Positions 1-10,293 of a DNA stretch of 64,000 nucleotides are shown here, in pieces (positions within the stretch are counted from its first letter, which is position 1; each line of letters begins with the position of its first letter). The translations under genes and the position numbers were made by a program. The stretch lies in assembly GCA_958496175.1 (NCBI GenBank), contig OY292280.1:14880001-14944000 (forward strand), written 5' to 3'. The DNA is from Sisyra terminalis (Eukaryota; Arthropoda; Insecta; Neuroptera; Sisyridae). The notes beneath the pieces were generated by a model. The model saw nothing but the letters and a program-made list of their open reading frames with translations, did no database searches and had not been told where the DNA came from.

Positions 1-235
1 AAAAGGATCAAGGACCTAAAAAATTTCCAATGCGGTCTTACATCTTTTCCGATCGTAACATGGAGCTCCTATGGTTAAAATTTTGCCGGAAAATTCCAAT
101 AAAATCTTTTGATCAAATGGTCACCAGAACGATTTTCATGGAATTTTCCGGAAAAAATTTAACCATAGGTGCTCCATGTTACGATCGGAAAAGATGTAAG
201 ACCGCATTGGAAATTTTTTAGGTCCTTGATCCTTT
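1..235. repeat. Palindromic foldback MITE
   Basis: The two ends are near-perfect inverted repeats of about 79 bases: the left arm (1-79) pairs with about 157-235, with roughly one mismatch. They enclose an unrelated centre of ~75 bases. The outer tip contains AAGGATCAAGGACCTAAAAA. The element starts at the window edge, so its left flank and any target-site duplication cannot be seen. No protein is encoded; the short ORF crossing it is the two arms read through. Confidence 0.85.
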
Positions 236-1140
236 TTTTCAAGAAAACAAATTTGTATTTAAATAGCATTAGCTAGCACAATAGGTGAATTTTAAATATC
301 GAAAAAACCATTAACGATATCGAAAACTTTAGGTTTTATTGGATTTTTGTTTCGATCGTAACGTAATATAGCTATGGTGTGAATTTCATCGAGAAATTCG
401 ACAAACATTTTTTTGAAAAAAATCGACGTACATTTGGTCGACGAAATAAAATTTCTCAGAAGAGAAAAAAAAAAGTTTTTCCCCTTAAGCTTTTCCGGGA
501 CCAAATTTATACCATCGATAGAGTAATTCAAGCGCTATCGAATGAGCCTACTATCGTTACCCTACGATCGATAGTTATCGCTACAAATGGCTTTGAAGTT
601 GGAAAAAGTGAAAAAAATCGCCTATTTAGGCCTATTTTTGGGATTTTTCAGAAAACCGGCCGGAAAATTTTCGCCAAAAAATTAAAAATTATATAATTAA
701 AAATGATATTTAGGCTTCCCGCAGCGTAACTAAGCCATTCTGGAAATCTCATTTCACTAAATTCGAAAATTCGAGGTCCCCCCCCCAAAAAAAAAACGGA
801 AAAAATTGACTTTAGGATATGTTTTTTATGCCTCCCATGACGTAACTAAGCCATTCCCAGAATCCTACTTCCCGAAAATCGAAAATTCGGTCATTTTTCT
901 AATTTTTCGGGAATGACGTCATTGGGTGGCGACGTATGTGTGACGTCATATAAATGAAAATGAGTGACGTCATAAAACCATTGAGGCATTGACCAAAAAT
1001 AAAATGAAAAATATATTGCATCATCGATCATTTCCAACCCCGAAAGGCTGGAACTGTTCGATCGAATATTTCGATGATACAATGTCTGGAATGAGGAATT
1101 AATGTTAATTAGATATATTATAAGCTGTAAGGAATAGAAA
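236..1140. other. Gene-free AT-rich stretch with weak repeats
   Basis: No gene is seen. The blocks at about 712-775 and 828-890 are diverged direct repeats sharing GTAACTAAGCCATTC and AAAATTCG. Three copies of the CRE-like octamer TGACGTCA lie at 914-921, 941-948 and 965-972. The ORFs here have no recognisable product. Confidence 0.5.
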
Positions 1141-1245
1141 TCAATTATTAGAAATTATAAAAATCCGGGACCAATCGGGATGCGAACCAGGGACCTCGAC
1201 TCCGAACAACAGCAACGGCGACCAAGACGACTCGGCTATCAGATG
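1141..1245 (-). repeat. tRNA-like SINE fragment
   Basis: Read on the minus strand this segment has an A-box-like TAGCCGAGTCG and, about 40 bases on, a B-box-like GGTTCGCATCC, the internal pol III promoter layout of a class-II (Leu/Ser-like) tRNA. The T-stem does not pair properly, so it is not a functional tRNA. A degenerate tRNA-derived SINE or tRNA pseudogene is the best reading. Confidence 0.4.
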
Positions 1246-1314
1246 ATATATGTAAATGACCTTAAAACTCATACATAAACAATTCTTATGAGATTTATGG
1301 AAAAATTGAAAAAA

Positions 1315-1435
1315 AAATTCGATCGATGGAGTTGGAATTTTCCAAAAATATTTTAACCATAGCTGCTCCATGTTAAAGTTGGAAAATTTTACTAAAAACA
1401 TTGCAACATTTTAATGTCCTTGATCCTTTTTTTCG
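1315..1435. repeat. Diverged half of the left-edge foldback MITE
   Basis: The segment shares TTTAACCATAG-TGCTCCATGTTA, AATTTTCC and the tip GTCCTTGATCCTTTTTTT with the right arm of the element at 1-235. The matching left arm is missing or too diverged to see. It overlaps a short minus-strand ORF that is not otherwise supported. Confidence 0.55.
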
Positions 1436-2033
1436 AAAAAAACAACATTTGTATTTCAAAAGAATTTCTTCAGAAAATTAAAATGTATATATAAAATAAA
1501 ATCGATTAGGACTTCAAAAAGTTGAGATATTTTTCGATATTGGCTTTAGCGAATTATTCGATAATCTATCGAATAATATTGAACTTACCTTACTTACCTC
1601 TTCGTTGCATTATCTTAACTTTTCTTTGTATCTTAACTCTGAAATATAAAATTAAAGAGGATGGGTTCGGAAAATCGAATTGAAACAATGTATTCAATTA
1701 AATTAAATTTATTAATCTTAAATATCAATACAGTTTAAAATATATTACAATATTCGTTTTTCCATTATTACAATAATTTATATAATTTATGTACAAGTAT
1801 CAATTATTATAATCATATAGAAATATTAAGTTAATTAAATTTTCTTCATTTTTCAGATATTTTCACTATTTATCACTTAAACCACTTTATCACTTCACAT
1901 TCACTGAATTATTAAAACACAATTTACAGCACAGATTGTTGTAGTAAATCCATTAGTGATCTTCTCGGTAGATATCAATTGTGGAAATGATATCCTTTAT
2001 GAATTTGATGGATGATCCTCCAAAGATCCGCAT
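1436..2033. other. Intergenic, nothing recognised
   Basis: AT-rich sequence with no coding region, structured repeat or RNA gene that I can support. Confidence 0.4.
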
Positions 2034-2264
2034 TTATTCCTCAAACGTCCATTCGGAAATGATGAACATCTCAACTCCAATGAATAATTCCCCGTTGTCA
2101 TCGGTCAGCTTCTTCTGGAACGAAAAAATCAATAAATAATCAAAAATCAATATTTGGAAGTCTCAAAAGTACAGCGACTTACCAATCATTTATCTCCCAA
2201 AAAGATGATACATTCTTTAGCGCAAAAACAATGTCTTTGTCCTTAGTTTCTTGGTAATTTGGAT
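2034..2264 (-). pseudogene. Two exon-like coding segments, unrecognised
   Basis: Segment 2183-2264 lies between a TTTTTACAG acceptor and a GGTAAGT donor and reads PNYQETKDKDIVFALKNVSS then FWEIND with no stop. Segment 2034-2114 follows a CGTTCCAG acceptor and reads KKLTDDNGELFIGVEMF, then ISEWTFEE and a stop. Both look like coding exons. However, the first ends in phase 2 and the second begins in phase 0, and a direct join gives TGA, so as written they do not make one protein. The FEE-stop ending recurs in the repeated relics at about 8.15 and 10.80 kb, which suggests a broken member of a small family. The product is unknown. The stop codon lies inside an AATAAA hexamer. Confidence 0.3.
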
Positions 2265-2479
2265 CTGTAAAAATATATTTAATTAATATTTAAACAAATT
2301 ATACTTTCTAGCTACATTAACATGTATAGGTACTGGGGAACATATAATTTACATAATGAAAACATTGGTTGCTTCTGCATTTATTAACACAAAAGTCACT
2401 TCCAATTCTTTTTCATTTACCTATGTAGCATAGATTTAACACTTGTGGGAACGTCACTGGACTTTTTACATTTCACATT

Positions 2480-2680
2480 AAACATGCTGTGCAAATTTTT
2501 CCATATACAAAGCCCATTGAAGGTATGAAATTGTGCATCAATTTGGAGGCAGATGAAATCATCAAACCCTTCAATATTCAAGTGCTTCTAACTTCGTCAA
2601 ATAGGTAAGGGATGACTTTGTAGCCGGGCTGATAAGTATGTTGAGGGAACAATCTCCGGGTTCGAACCAATTGAAATAGG
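2480..2680 (+). repeat. Partial ~315-bp repeat unit (R1)
   Basis: It contains ATGCTGTGCAAATTTTTCC, GCCCATTGAAGG-ATGAAAT, a CTTCTAACTTCGTCAAATAGG block and CTCCGGGTTCGAACC. This order is the same as in the units at 4.0, 5.5, 5.8, 9.4, 9.7 and 12.8 kb. See the 5478-6125 entry for the fullest copies. Confidence 0.7.
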
Positions 2681-2689
2681 TAAAGCTTA

Positions 2690-2960
2690 ACTTGTTCTGT
2701 AACAATAAAACCATATTATTAATAAAATCAAACAAACCATCAATGATGTATCGAGAGTTGGCCTCTTGATACCTGTACCTTGATAGCATTGGAAAAAACG
2801 GAAGGAATTAAAATTTACTGGCTTCATGGGATCAAAGATTAACAAAAAAAAAACTTCGTAATGGTATGAGAAACTAAAAAAAAACTTGCTAATTACTTAT
2901 TGCTTACCATAAAGGAATGAAAAACGTCGGTTATAAAAAAGTAATAGTCCTTCAATGTTG
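2690..2960. repeat. Copy A of a dispersed coding-like repeat
   Basis: About 150 bases here match 8150-8310 and 10815-10975 closely (shared ACAATAAAACCATATTATTAA and GTATCGAGAGTTGG). On the minus strand all three read SRYRYQE-NSRYIIDGLF and VLLLQ. Copy A reads on through NKLSFTYFNW without a stop, whereas the other two hit a stop after FEE. Probably a fragment of a repeated gene or of a mobile element's coding region. The product is not recognised. Confidence 0.6.
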
Positions 2961-3960
2961 TATTAAAATATTTGTATCCCTAGATTTAAAGATGAAACTG
3001 TTTAAGCCATATGGAAAAATACAGTTGTCAAATATAAACAGTCCATCCTATTAATTCACGTCACTTTAGTTAAAGAAAAATTATCTAAAAATTCTTTATT
3101 AATCGAAATAATATTTGATTAGAAAACTTATTTACAGTTTATTTCGAACATTAAACTGTAGTTTGATGCTAAATATTTGTAGAAATTGTTACTTTTTTAT
3201 GAAAATACTCATTTGAAAAATGGTTCATATCAATTTTAGTGAAAATTGTGATATTCACAATTCGTTTTCCATTAATAAAATCAAGAAAATTATCTTGAAA
3301 AAACTTTTGTGGTTTATTTTGAACATTATTCTATCGATTCATTTATAATTTAGTGTAAAATTTATGAAACTCGACCAAAAAATCGATTAAAATTTAACAT
3401 CTACGGATAGGAATTTCAGTTGTGACATTGAGGCAATTTTCATTACCAATAAATAAAGATCAATGTTTACAAAAATATTTCATTGACTTAAATTGAATGT
3501 TATTCTTATGATTTATGTAAAAATTTTTGCTCAATTAAAAATTTTTTGTGAAAAAATTGTCAAAAAACTTTTCTCATTACGATCAGATGCCTTATATACG
3601 ATTTTCGTGATTTTTTTTCAGTAAAAGTTGAGCTAAAGAGCCTTTGAAATGTTTACAATATCTTAGTTCGGTTATTTTTCTATAAGTTTATGGAATATTT
3701 TTGATCAATGTAATATTTTTTATTATAAAGAAAAAATCTGAGAAAACATTCTATTATACATGACTCGACGGTGTAATTTTCATACAATATTTTCCCTAAG
3801 AATATATGTACTAAATGGCTTTAAAAGTTTATTTTATGTAAGTTTATATCTTTATCTACCGATTCAGTGTAAAAATTAGTATCAATTCAATCAATAAATC
3901 ATTTTTTCGGTTATAAAAACGTAAAAGTCTTTCAATGTTGTATTAAAGTATTTCTTTCCA
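2925..3960 (+). repeat. Left arm of a ~10-kb-spaced inverted repeat
   Basis: About 1 kb that is the reverse complement of 11895-12790. For example, CTTATATACGATTTTCGTGA here matches TCACGAAAATCGTATATAAG near 12.0 kb, and GGATGGACTG near 12.55 kb matches CAGTCCATCC near 3.04 kb. The arm is bounded by direct copies of TCAATGTTGTATTAAA at about 2955 and 3932, so the unit is itself tandemly repeated. The right arm is circularly permuted relative to it (3800-3930 matches beyond 2930). Arm identity looks close to 90 percent by eye. No coding region is seen. Confidence 0.75.
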
Positions 3961-3989
3961 TAGATTTAAAGTTGATTTACTATAATTTT

Positions 3990-4265
3990 TCGTCAAAACA
4001 ACCATGGGTTAACCAATGTTGATTTTTCACCAAAATCGTCGAATTTTCGATGTGGTGTTTGTGGATGCCAATCGAAAGTATAAGTCCTCCCGTTCATGCT
4101 GTGCAAATTTTTCCATATACAAAGCCCATTTAAGGGATGAAATCGAGCATCAACTTGGAATATTCAAGTGCTTCTAACTTCGTCAATTAGGTAAGGAATG
4201 ACTTTGTAGCCGGGCTGATAAGTATATTGAGGGAACAATCTCCGGGTTCGAACCTTGAAATTGCC
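3990..4265 (+). repeat. R1 repeat unit
   Basis: One unit of the ~315-bp family with GTTGATTTTTCACCAAAAT, CAATCGAAAGTATAAGTCC, GTGCAAATTTTTCC, AAGGGATGAAATCGA and CTCCGGGTTCGAACC in the shared order. It directly follows the inverted-repeat arm and precedes the microexon ORF. Confidence 0.75.
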
Positions 4266-4334
4266 ATATGAAGGATATCCGTAGATGGTGTCCGGTCGCT
4301 GCTTATTGCTTAAATACATTTCTTACAGTTGTAT

Positions 4335-4868
4335 CTAGCTACTCGAGGACCAATCTTTAAATGGAGTCATCAAAAAATGAACAAGACCTAACATTTAATT
4401 ATTTATGTCAATAGGAAATGAGGATTGTTTTCTGATAAATTTGTACAGTACCTGCAGCATTTCTTCGGACGTTTTCCAGATGATTTTCTGAAAAATAAAC
4501 GATGGTAAGTGCAAGTGTTTTATTCCTGTAAGAAGTTGTTACTTTCAATTCGAAAAAGTTTTCAACTACCTTTGGGGCATAGACGGTATAGACCTAAAGA
4601 ATAATAAGTTTCAATTTCACCAAACAATCGTTCCTATTCATAGTAGGTAGGTATTATTCCGTTTTCATCGGAAAATATCCAGAATTCTGCCACTCTCCGG
4701 AACGATTTACTGGACGGCTATGCTGGAACCGGAGGTTCCGAATTCGATTGGCGAATGAGCCCAATATGTTTTGATACCATAATAATTGGTTTTAATTACT
4801 TTTAACTTACGTGGGCTTACATTATCACTTAATAACATGAATCCTCCGTTTCCGAATTTTTGCACCAT
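4335..4868 (-). CDS. Candidate four-microexon small ORF, unrecognised
   Basis: Exons 4811-4868, 4570-4593, 4452-4487 and 4335-4387 (58, 24, 36 and 53 bases) join in phase to give a 56-residue protein beginning MVQKFGNGGFMLLSDNVS and ending FKDWSSSS. Splice sites fit the window's style: CCAC/GTAAGT, TTCTTTAG/, AAAG/GTAG, ATTTTTCAG/, GCAG/GTACTG and AATGTTAG/. An in-frame TGA sits just upstream of the ATG. The second copy of this repeat (about 8.7 kb) keeps the first two exons, but a 1-base deletion in exon 1 brings an early stop and the third exon is not found. The order GGF-L-Y faintly recalls a FLYWCH finger, but the W-C-H part is absent. Very short exons make chance phase agreement possible, so expression is unproven. 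Confidence 0.25.
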
Positions 4869-5239
4869 GTATTCAATCGATCAACGATAGCCTTCGACAT
4901 TTGGAAATAATTGATCGATCGATGATTTAGCTATGTGTTTCTTCAACTAAATCTATATACGTAATTGCGATTAAACGTCTAATTTTCGAGAAATTATCAT
5001 CTTCAGGGACCTATAGTATAATATGCGTTATTTTGGGTCTGAAAAAATCTCTATTAACTCATATCGATTGAAATCGATCAATAATCAATTAATGTACTTA
5101 CTAAATAAATATTTTTCGATACGTATGCATTATTTTTAATCAATTTAATTTACAATAGAGAGCTGTTGCAGAATTGTTTTTGGTTTGCTTTATAAATAAG
5201 CCGGTGAGAATAAAAAATTTGTCTTTTGTCTATTTTTGA

Positions 5240-5475
5240 CGCGAATTTTTGCTGAAAATTATTAAAATTGGTATTAGGAGCACTTGATAATATGTTACTA
5301 TATCCGGACGTGACGTTACGTAGGCCATTTTTTTAAGACTCAACCAAAAAAAAATGGCGGGTGAGTGGGTAGGTGGGTCTTAAAAAAATGGCCGACGTGA
5401 CGTCACGTCGGAATATAGTAACATATTATCATGTGCTCCTGATCCCAATTTTAATAATTTTCAGCAGAAATTCTG
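5240..5475. repeat. Hairpin MITE (copy 1)
   Basis: The inverted ends of about 80 bases match: TTGCTGAAAATTATTAAAAT at the left is complementary to ATTTTAATAATTTTCAGCA at the right. Inside them GTTACTATAT-CGGACGTGACGT mirrors ACGTCACGTCGGAATATAGTAAC. The centre holds GGGTGAGTGGGTAGGTGGGT. A second copy lies at about 9110-9372. The TGACGTCA octamer is at 5398-5405. Such structures are typical of non-autonomous DNA transposons. No target duplication is resolved. Confidence 0.75.
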
Positions 5476-5477
5476 GT

Positions 5478-6125
5478 TCAAAAACCATCCAAACTTCAAC
5501 TGCCTGTAACGTCGTCAAATAAGGGATGATTTGCAAACCAAAGACAGTTTCGGGTTCGTAATACTGTACTTAACGATAATATAACAAAATATTTCGAATT
5601 CGAAACAAAAAATTTTTTCATCAAAAAAACCTGTGGATTACTGTCGTTGATTTTTCTCCAAAATCTTCAAATATTCTGTTGGGTTTTTTAGGCTGCCAAT
5701 CAAAAGTATAGGTCCATCTGTACATGTTGTGAAAATATTTCCGAAAACAAACCACTTCTAGGGGGTGAAATCAACCATCAACGAGGCAGAAGAAATCATC
5801 AAACCATCCAAACTTCAATTGCATGTAACATCGTTAAATAAGGGATGATTTTCGAACCAAAGGTAGTTTCGGGTTCGTAACAATGTATTAAACGATAATA
5901 TAAAAAGAATTCGAGACAGAATCATTTTTCGTCAAAAAAACCCGTGGGTTAACCTTCGTTGCTTTTTCACGAAAATTGTTAAATTTTCGATTTGTATTTT
6001 TAGGCTGCCAATCGAAAGTATAAGTCCACTAGTAGATACCTACACACTGTGCAAATTTTTCCGAAAACTAACCATATTTAAGGGATGAAATCCATCATCA
6101 AAATGAAAGAAGAAATTATCAAACC
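5478..6125 (+). repeat. Two tandem R1 units of ~315 bp
   Basis: Two head-to-tail units, each starting near CAAACCATCCAAACTTCAA (5480 and 5801). The shared order is TAAATAAGGGATGATTT, GTTTCGGGTTCGTAA, AACGATAATATAA, GTTGATTTTTC, GGCTGCCAATC-AAAGTATA and AAACCA. The same pair recurs at 9380-10020. The family may be a satellite-like block inside a larger mobile element; no coding capacity is seen. Confidence 0.8.
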
Positions 6126-6130
6126 TGTTT

Positions 6131-7282
6131 TATTATTATTATTTTACTTCCAGTAGGCATTGTACAGAGATGGAAAGCGTCTGTACAAAGAACTGGAATA
6201 TTACAATAGTAATGTATTGCAATTTACCATTGCATGTATTTAAATCAGTTTAATAAAATTAAAAGTAACAAAGTTAAAACAGAATTACCGATAGAATAAA
6301 TACATACAATTTTAATTTAAAATTAAATAATGTCCGTGTTTAGTCACTAAAGGTACCCATTGTGCTTATTAATATTTTCCTCAGTTTCTTTCGCCTAAAA
6401 CTAAGTGTTTTTAGATGGTTGGGCAATTTATTAAAAAAATTTATCGCAATAAGATATGGATTTTTAGTGCTGATAGTTTTCTTAGTTTCAGGCAGTGTTA
6501 ACAAATTAGATCTAGTTTTTTTATTCTTATTATTATATTGGGCTTTACAATCATGACAGTAGTATGTTAAAGCATTTATGATAAATGATTCCTTGATACC
6601 AAGGGGTATATCAACAATACTGCGTGAGATGAAATAATTAATAAAGCGTTTTTGGATAGTAGTCAATGGCCTGAGACTATTTTCATAAGCCCCACCCCAT
6701 GCAATTTTGCCATAATTGATTATATTTTCAAATAACCCATTATAAATAATTTTTAATACTAAGGGCTTAAGCATTTGCTCAGTTTAAAGAATACGAATGA
6801 AAAGTACCTTATTTTTTTTGTCAATTCATAGACATGTAAGTTCCATTTCATGTGTGCATCGAAAATTAGTCCCAGGTACATACAATTAACTACTCTTTTA
6901 AGATCAAAATTATTTATTTCAAGGTGGAAATTATCAGGAATGCTATCAATGTAACTACCAAACGTAATATACGTAGACTTATCTATGTTGAGAGACAACT
7001 GCTTTTCTCTTAACCAATTGTCAATTTTGATCAAGCATCGAGTTAAAATAAGGTTGACTTCAGCCCAAGTACTGCCCGAGCAGCGTATATTTGTATCATC
7101 CGCATATGAAACTAGAGCCCCATTAGGTAAACAATTAAAAATATCATCGATATACAAAATGAAGAGCAGTGGGCCCAGAATTGTTCCTTGAGGAACACCT
7201 ACTCTAACAGTATTAGTCTTACTAAAATTATTATTAATAATAACACGTTCTTCTCTATTAGTTAAATAGTTTTCGATATCTA
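6131..7282 (-). mobile_element. 5'-truncated non-LTR retrotransposon (LINE) with reverse transcriptase C-terminus
   Basis: Minus-strand translation gives the reverse-transcriptase core: RVGVPQGTILGPLLFILYID, then the catalytic SYADDT box, then a downstream thumb/C-terminal region (KPLVLKIIYNGLFENIINYG through NFFNKLPNHLK). This matches Jockey/CR1-type LINEs. The reading frame shifts by one base near 6775-6790, splitting it into ORFs 6759-7157 and 6340-6774. The element lacks its 5' part, including the endonuclease, and ends 3' in a TAA-repeat tail (6131-6145 read in reverse). It sits in copy 1 of the duplicated segment and is absent from copy 2 at about 10030, so it inserted after the duplication. 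It cannot be mobile on its own. Confidence 0.88.
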
Positions 7283-7285
7283 GTT

Positions 7286-8350
7286 TAATATCTAATTATT
7301 ATAATAAATAGTATAATATTTAGTTATGAAACAACATCATTTTTGATTGACCCGGTTTAATAAATCTAAATTTCATTTAATTTTTCCGTTTTAAAAAAAT
7401 TTACAAACATCATTTATCTATAGTATTTTAATTTTCCAGCATCTTGTCGCACTGTAGATAATGGTTCGATTGAAAACCAACTAAAATCAAATGCAAAACA
7501 ATACATAAAATCTTATGACCAAAACTTACATGAATAATGATTTTCAATACCTTGTTATTATTTGAGGTGAGGATGGATCGATCGACCGGAAAAAATCCAA
7601 TTTTCTCCAACTGAAATTTATCCAAATGCTTAGCATTTTGCAACGAAACATCGCCAAAACAATTCTTAACAACCAACGAATGTGGATTTTCTACATAAGG
7701 ACAAAAATCCTCCAGGAACCTCATTTACATCCTCCGGATTTTCATGCTCAAACACTAAAAAGACCAATCATTAATTCCTTTTTAAATAATCTCTTTTGCG
7801 ATCTACTTACCTACAACATATCGTACAAACAAACTTTTTTTACGCTTTTACATTCACAAATTAGCTCCACCACCCAATTGTTGGCACTTCCACGACTTCG
7901 ATCAAATATCCCGCATGTCTCAAACCAACCGATTGAACCGATAAACTGCTTCGTTTTCTTTTGATACTCTTTTTGTTTGGTTCCTGGTAGACTAACCAGG
8001 ATGTCCTTTTTCTTCCCCCGAGCATTTTGTTTTTCCTTTATTCCAACCCCGGAATGATAAGCTGGAGTAATTGTGGTTAGGTAAGAAGTTTCGCGGTTAA
8101 CGTTTAGACTTCATTTCAGGTTACATTTTACCAATTGAACTATTCTTCAAAGCTTAACTTGTTCTGTAACAATAAAACCATATTATTAATGAAAGCAAAC
8201 AAACCATCAATGATGTATCGAGAGTTGGACTCTTGATACCTGTACCTTGATAGCATGGGAAAAAACGGAAGGAATTAAAAATTACTGGGTTCAAAGATTA
8301 ACAAAAGGAAAAGTTTTTAATAGTTTGAGAAACTAAAATAAACTAGCCAA
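7286..8350 (+). repeat. Duplicated segment continued, copy 1 (pairs with 10030-10975)
   Basis: After the LINE, similarity to copy 2 resumes at GACCCGGTTTAATAAA (7350; 10097) and runs through the coding-like block to about 8060, then the copy-B block at 8150-8310. Relative to copy 2 there is extra sequence at about 8062-8140, which is flanked by GTAAAATG and ACTCCAG on the minus strand and could be an intron lost or never present in copy 2. Confidence 0.75.
7551..8175 (-). pseudogene. Duplicated coding-like relic, copy 1, unrecognised
   Basis: On the minus strand, 7811-8061 reads GVGIKEKQNARGKKKDILVS then LPGTKQKEYQKKTKQFIGS and WFETCGIFDRSRGSANNWVV, ending at TAG/GTAAGT. A 56-base intron-like gap (7755-7810, GTAAGT to TTTTTAG) follows, then 7551-7754, which in one frame reads FEHENPEDVNEVPGGFLSLC and in another VKNCFGDVSLQNAKHLDKF up to a GTATTG donor. 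Frames do not connect without an indel at the run of seven A's, and a stop follows FEE near 8143. Copy 2 at 10294-10823 shares the same breaks. The plus strand also stays open over part of the block (7626-7964), but the splice-like signals favour minus. No family was recognised. Confidence 0.35.
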
Positions 8351-9109
8351 CTACTTTTGCTTACCATAAAGAAATGAAAAGAGTTTAAAGTATGAACTTC
8401 TGCGATTAATTGTAGAAGACAAAGTCCAAAGGAAAAGTTCTATGGGCAAACCTTTGGGGCATAGACGGTATAGACCTAAAGAATAATAAGTTTCCATTTT
8501 CACCAAACAATCGTTCCTATTCATAGTAGGTAAGTTTTATTCCGTTTTCACCGGAAAATATGCAGATTTCTGCTACTCTCCGGAACGATTTACTGGACGC
8601 CTATGTTGGAACCGGAGGTTCCGAATTCGATTGGCGAATGAGCCCAATATGTTTTGCTACCATAATAATTGGTTTTAATTTCTTTTAACTTACGGTGGCT
8701 TACATTATCACTTAATAACATGAACCCTCGTTTCCGAATTTTAGCACCATGTATTCAGTCGATCAACGATAGCCTACGACATTTGGAAAAGATTGATTGA
8801 TCGATCAATGATTTACCTATTCTATATACATAATTGCGATTAAACGCCTTATTTTCGAGAAATTAGCATCTTCAGGGACATATAATATAATATGGGTCAT
8901 TAAGGCCCAAAATAAATCTCTACTAATTCATATCGATGGAAATCGATCAATAGTCAATCAAAGTACTTACTTAATAAATCTTTTTCGACACTTATGCCAT
9001 AATTTCTAATCAATTTAATTTACAATAGAGAGCTGTTGCAGAATTGTTTTTAGTTTGCTTTATAAACAAGCCGGTGGGATTCATAATTTGTCGTTTTGTC
9101 TATTTTTGA

Positions 9110-9372
9110 GGCGAATTTCCGCTGAAAACTATTAAAATTGGTATTAGGAGCATTTCCTAATATGTCGCTATATTCAGACGTGACGTCACGTTGGCTTTTT
9201 TTTAAAGACCAACCCACCCCCCTACTTGTCGGGTGACTGGGTTTTAAAAAACATGGAGGGTGAGTGGGTAGGTGGGTCTTAAAAAAATGGCCGACGTGAC
9301 GTCATGTCCGAACATAGTAACATATTATCATGTGCTCCTGATCCCAATTTTAATAATTTTCAGCAGAAATTC
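9110..9372. repeat. Hairpin MITE (copy 2)
   Basis: Same inverted-end structure as 5240-5475, slightly longer centre (CCAACCCACCCCCCTACTTG and GGGTGAGTGGGTAGGTGGGT). TGACGTCA occurs in both arms (9181-9188 and 9297-9304), so the octamer is part of the terminal inverted repeat. Confidence 0.75.
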
Positions 9373-9379
9373 TGGTTCA

Positions 9380-10020
9380 AAAACCATCCAAACTTCAATT
9401 GCTTGTAACGTCGTCAAATAAGGGATGTTTTTCGAACCAAAGACTGTTTCGGGTTCGTAATAATGTACTTAACGATAATATAACAAAATATTTCGAATTC
9501 GAAACAAAAAATTTTTTCATAAAAAAAAACGTGGGTTACCATCGTTGATTTTTCACGAGAATCCTCAAATATTCTGTTGGGTTTTTTAGGCTCCCAATCG
9601 AAAGTATAGGTCCATCTGTACATGCTGTGAAAATATTTCCGAAAACAAACCACATGTAAGGGATGAAATCGACCATCAAAGAGGCAGAAGAAATCATCAA
9701 ACCATCCAAAATTCAATTGCATGTAACATCGTTAAATAAGGAATGATTTTCGAACCAAAGGTAGTTTCGGGTTCGTAACAATGTATTAAACGATAATATA
9801 AAAAGAATTCGAGACAGAATCATTTTTCTCAAAAAAAACCGTAGGTGAACCATCGTTGATTTTTCACGAAAATTGTTAAATTTTCGATTTGGATTTTTAG
9901 GATGCTAATCGAAAGTATAAGTCTACTAGAAGATACTCACAAACTGTGCAAATTTTTCCGAAAACAAACCATATTTAAGGGAAGAAATCGACCATCAAAA
10001 TGAAAGAAGAAATCATCAAC
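9380..10020 (+). repeat. Two tandem R1 units (copy 2)
   Basis: Head-to-tail units starting near 9384 and 9703, matching 5478-6125 in order and spacing. The same unit recurs partially at 2480, 3990, 12800 and, reversed, at 59465. Confidence 0.8.
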
Positions 10021-10293
10021 TCTGTTTTAATATCTAATAATTATAACTAAATAGTTTAATATCTAATTATGAAAAAACATCATATTTGATTGACCCGGTT
10101 TAATAAAACTAAATTTCATTTAATTTTTCCGTTTTTAAATAATTCACATAAATCATTTATCTATAGCATTTAAATTTTCCGGCCTCTTGTTTCACTGTAG
10201 AAAATGGTTCGATTGAAAACCAACTGAAATCAAAAGCAAAACAATACAAAAAATCTTATGACCAAAACTTACATGAATAATGATTTTCAATAC

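Larger units (their letters stand above)
4555..6130 (+). repeat. Duplicated segment, copy 1 (pairs with 8440-10020)
   Basis: About 1.5 kb that aligns collinearly with 8440-10020. It starts at the CTTTGGGGCATAGACGGTAT block, runs through the TAGCACCGG-like and GGAACCGGAGGTTCCGAATT stretch, and includes the hairpin element and two R1 units. The non-LTR element at 6131-7282 interrupts this copy only; similarity to copy 2 resumes after it. Confidence 0.8.
8440..10020 (+). repeat. Duplicated segment, copy 2
   Basis: Collinear with 4555-6130 at what looks like 85-90 percent identity. It carries its own hairpin element (9110-9372) and two R1 units (9380-10020). The microexon ORF of copy 1 is broken here by a 1-base deletion in its first exon (near 8730). 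There is no LINE insertion at the equivalent of 6131. Confidence 0.8.

Noticed and set aside
292..696. Overlapping ORFs of 79 and 105 codons on opposite strands
   Set aside because: Low-complexity Lys/Ile/Phe-rich translations in AT-rich DNA without family resemblance.
2183..2485. An upstream start exon (2421-2485) for the 2.0-2.3 kb exon-like segments
   Set aside because: Joining it to the next segment in phase reaches a stop after seven codons.
2610..2670. tRNA gene suggested by GGGTTCGAACC and TAGCCGGGCTGA
   Set aside because: It is part of the R1 repeat, the stems do not pair, and other units lack the A-box-like part.
5478..10020. CRISPR array
   Set aside because: Repeats of ~315 bases with no short spacers, in a eukaryotic genome.
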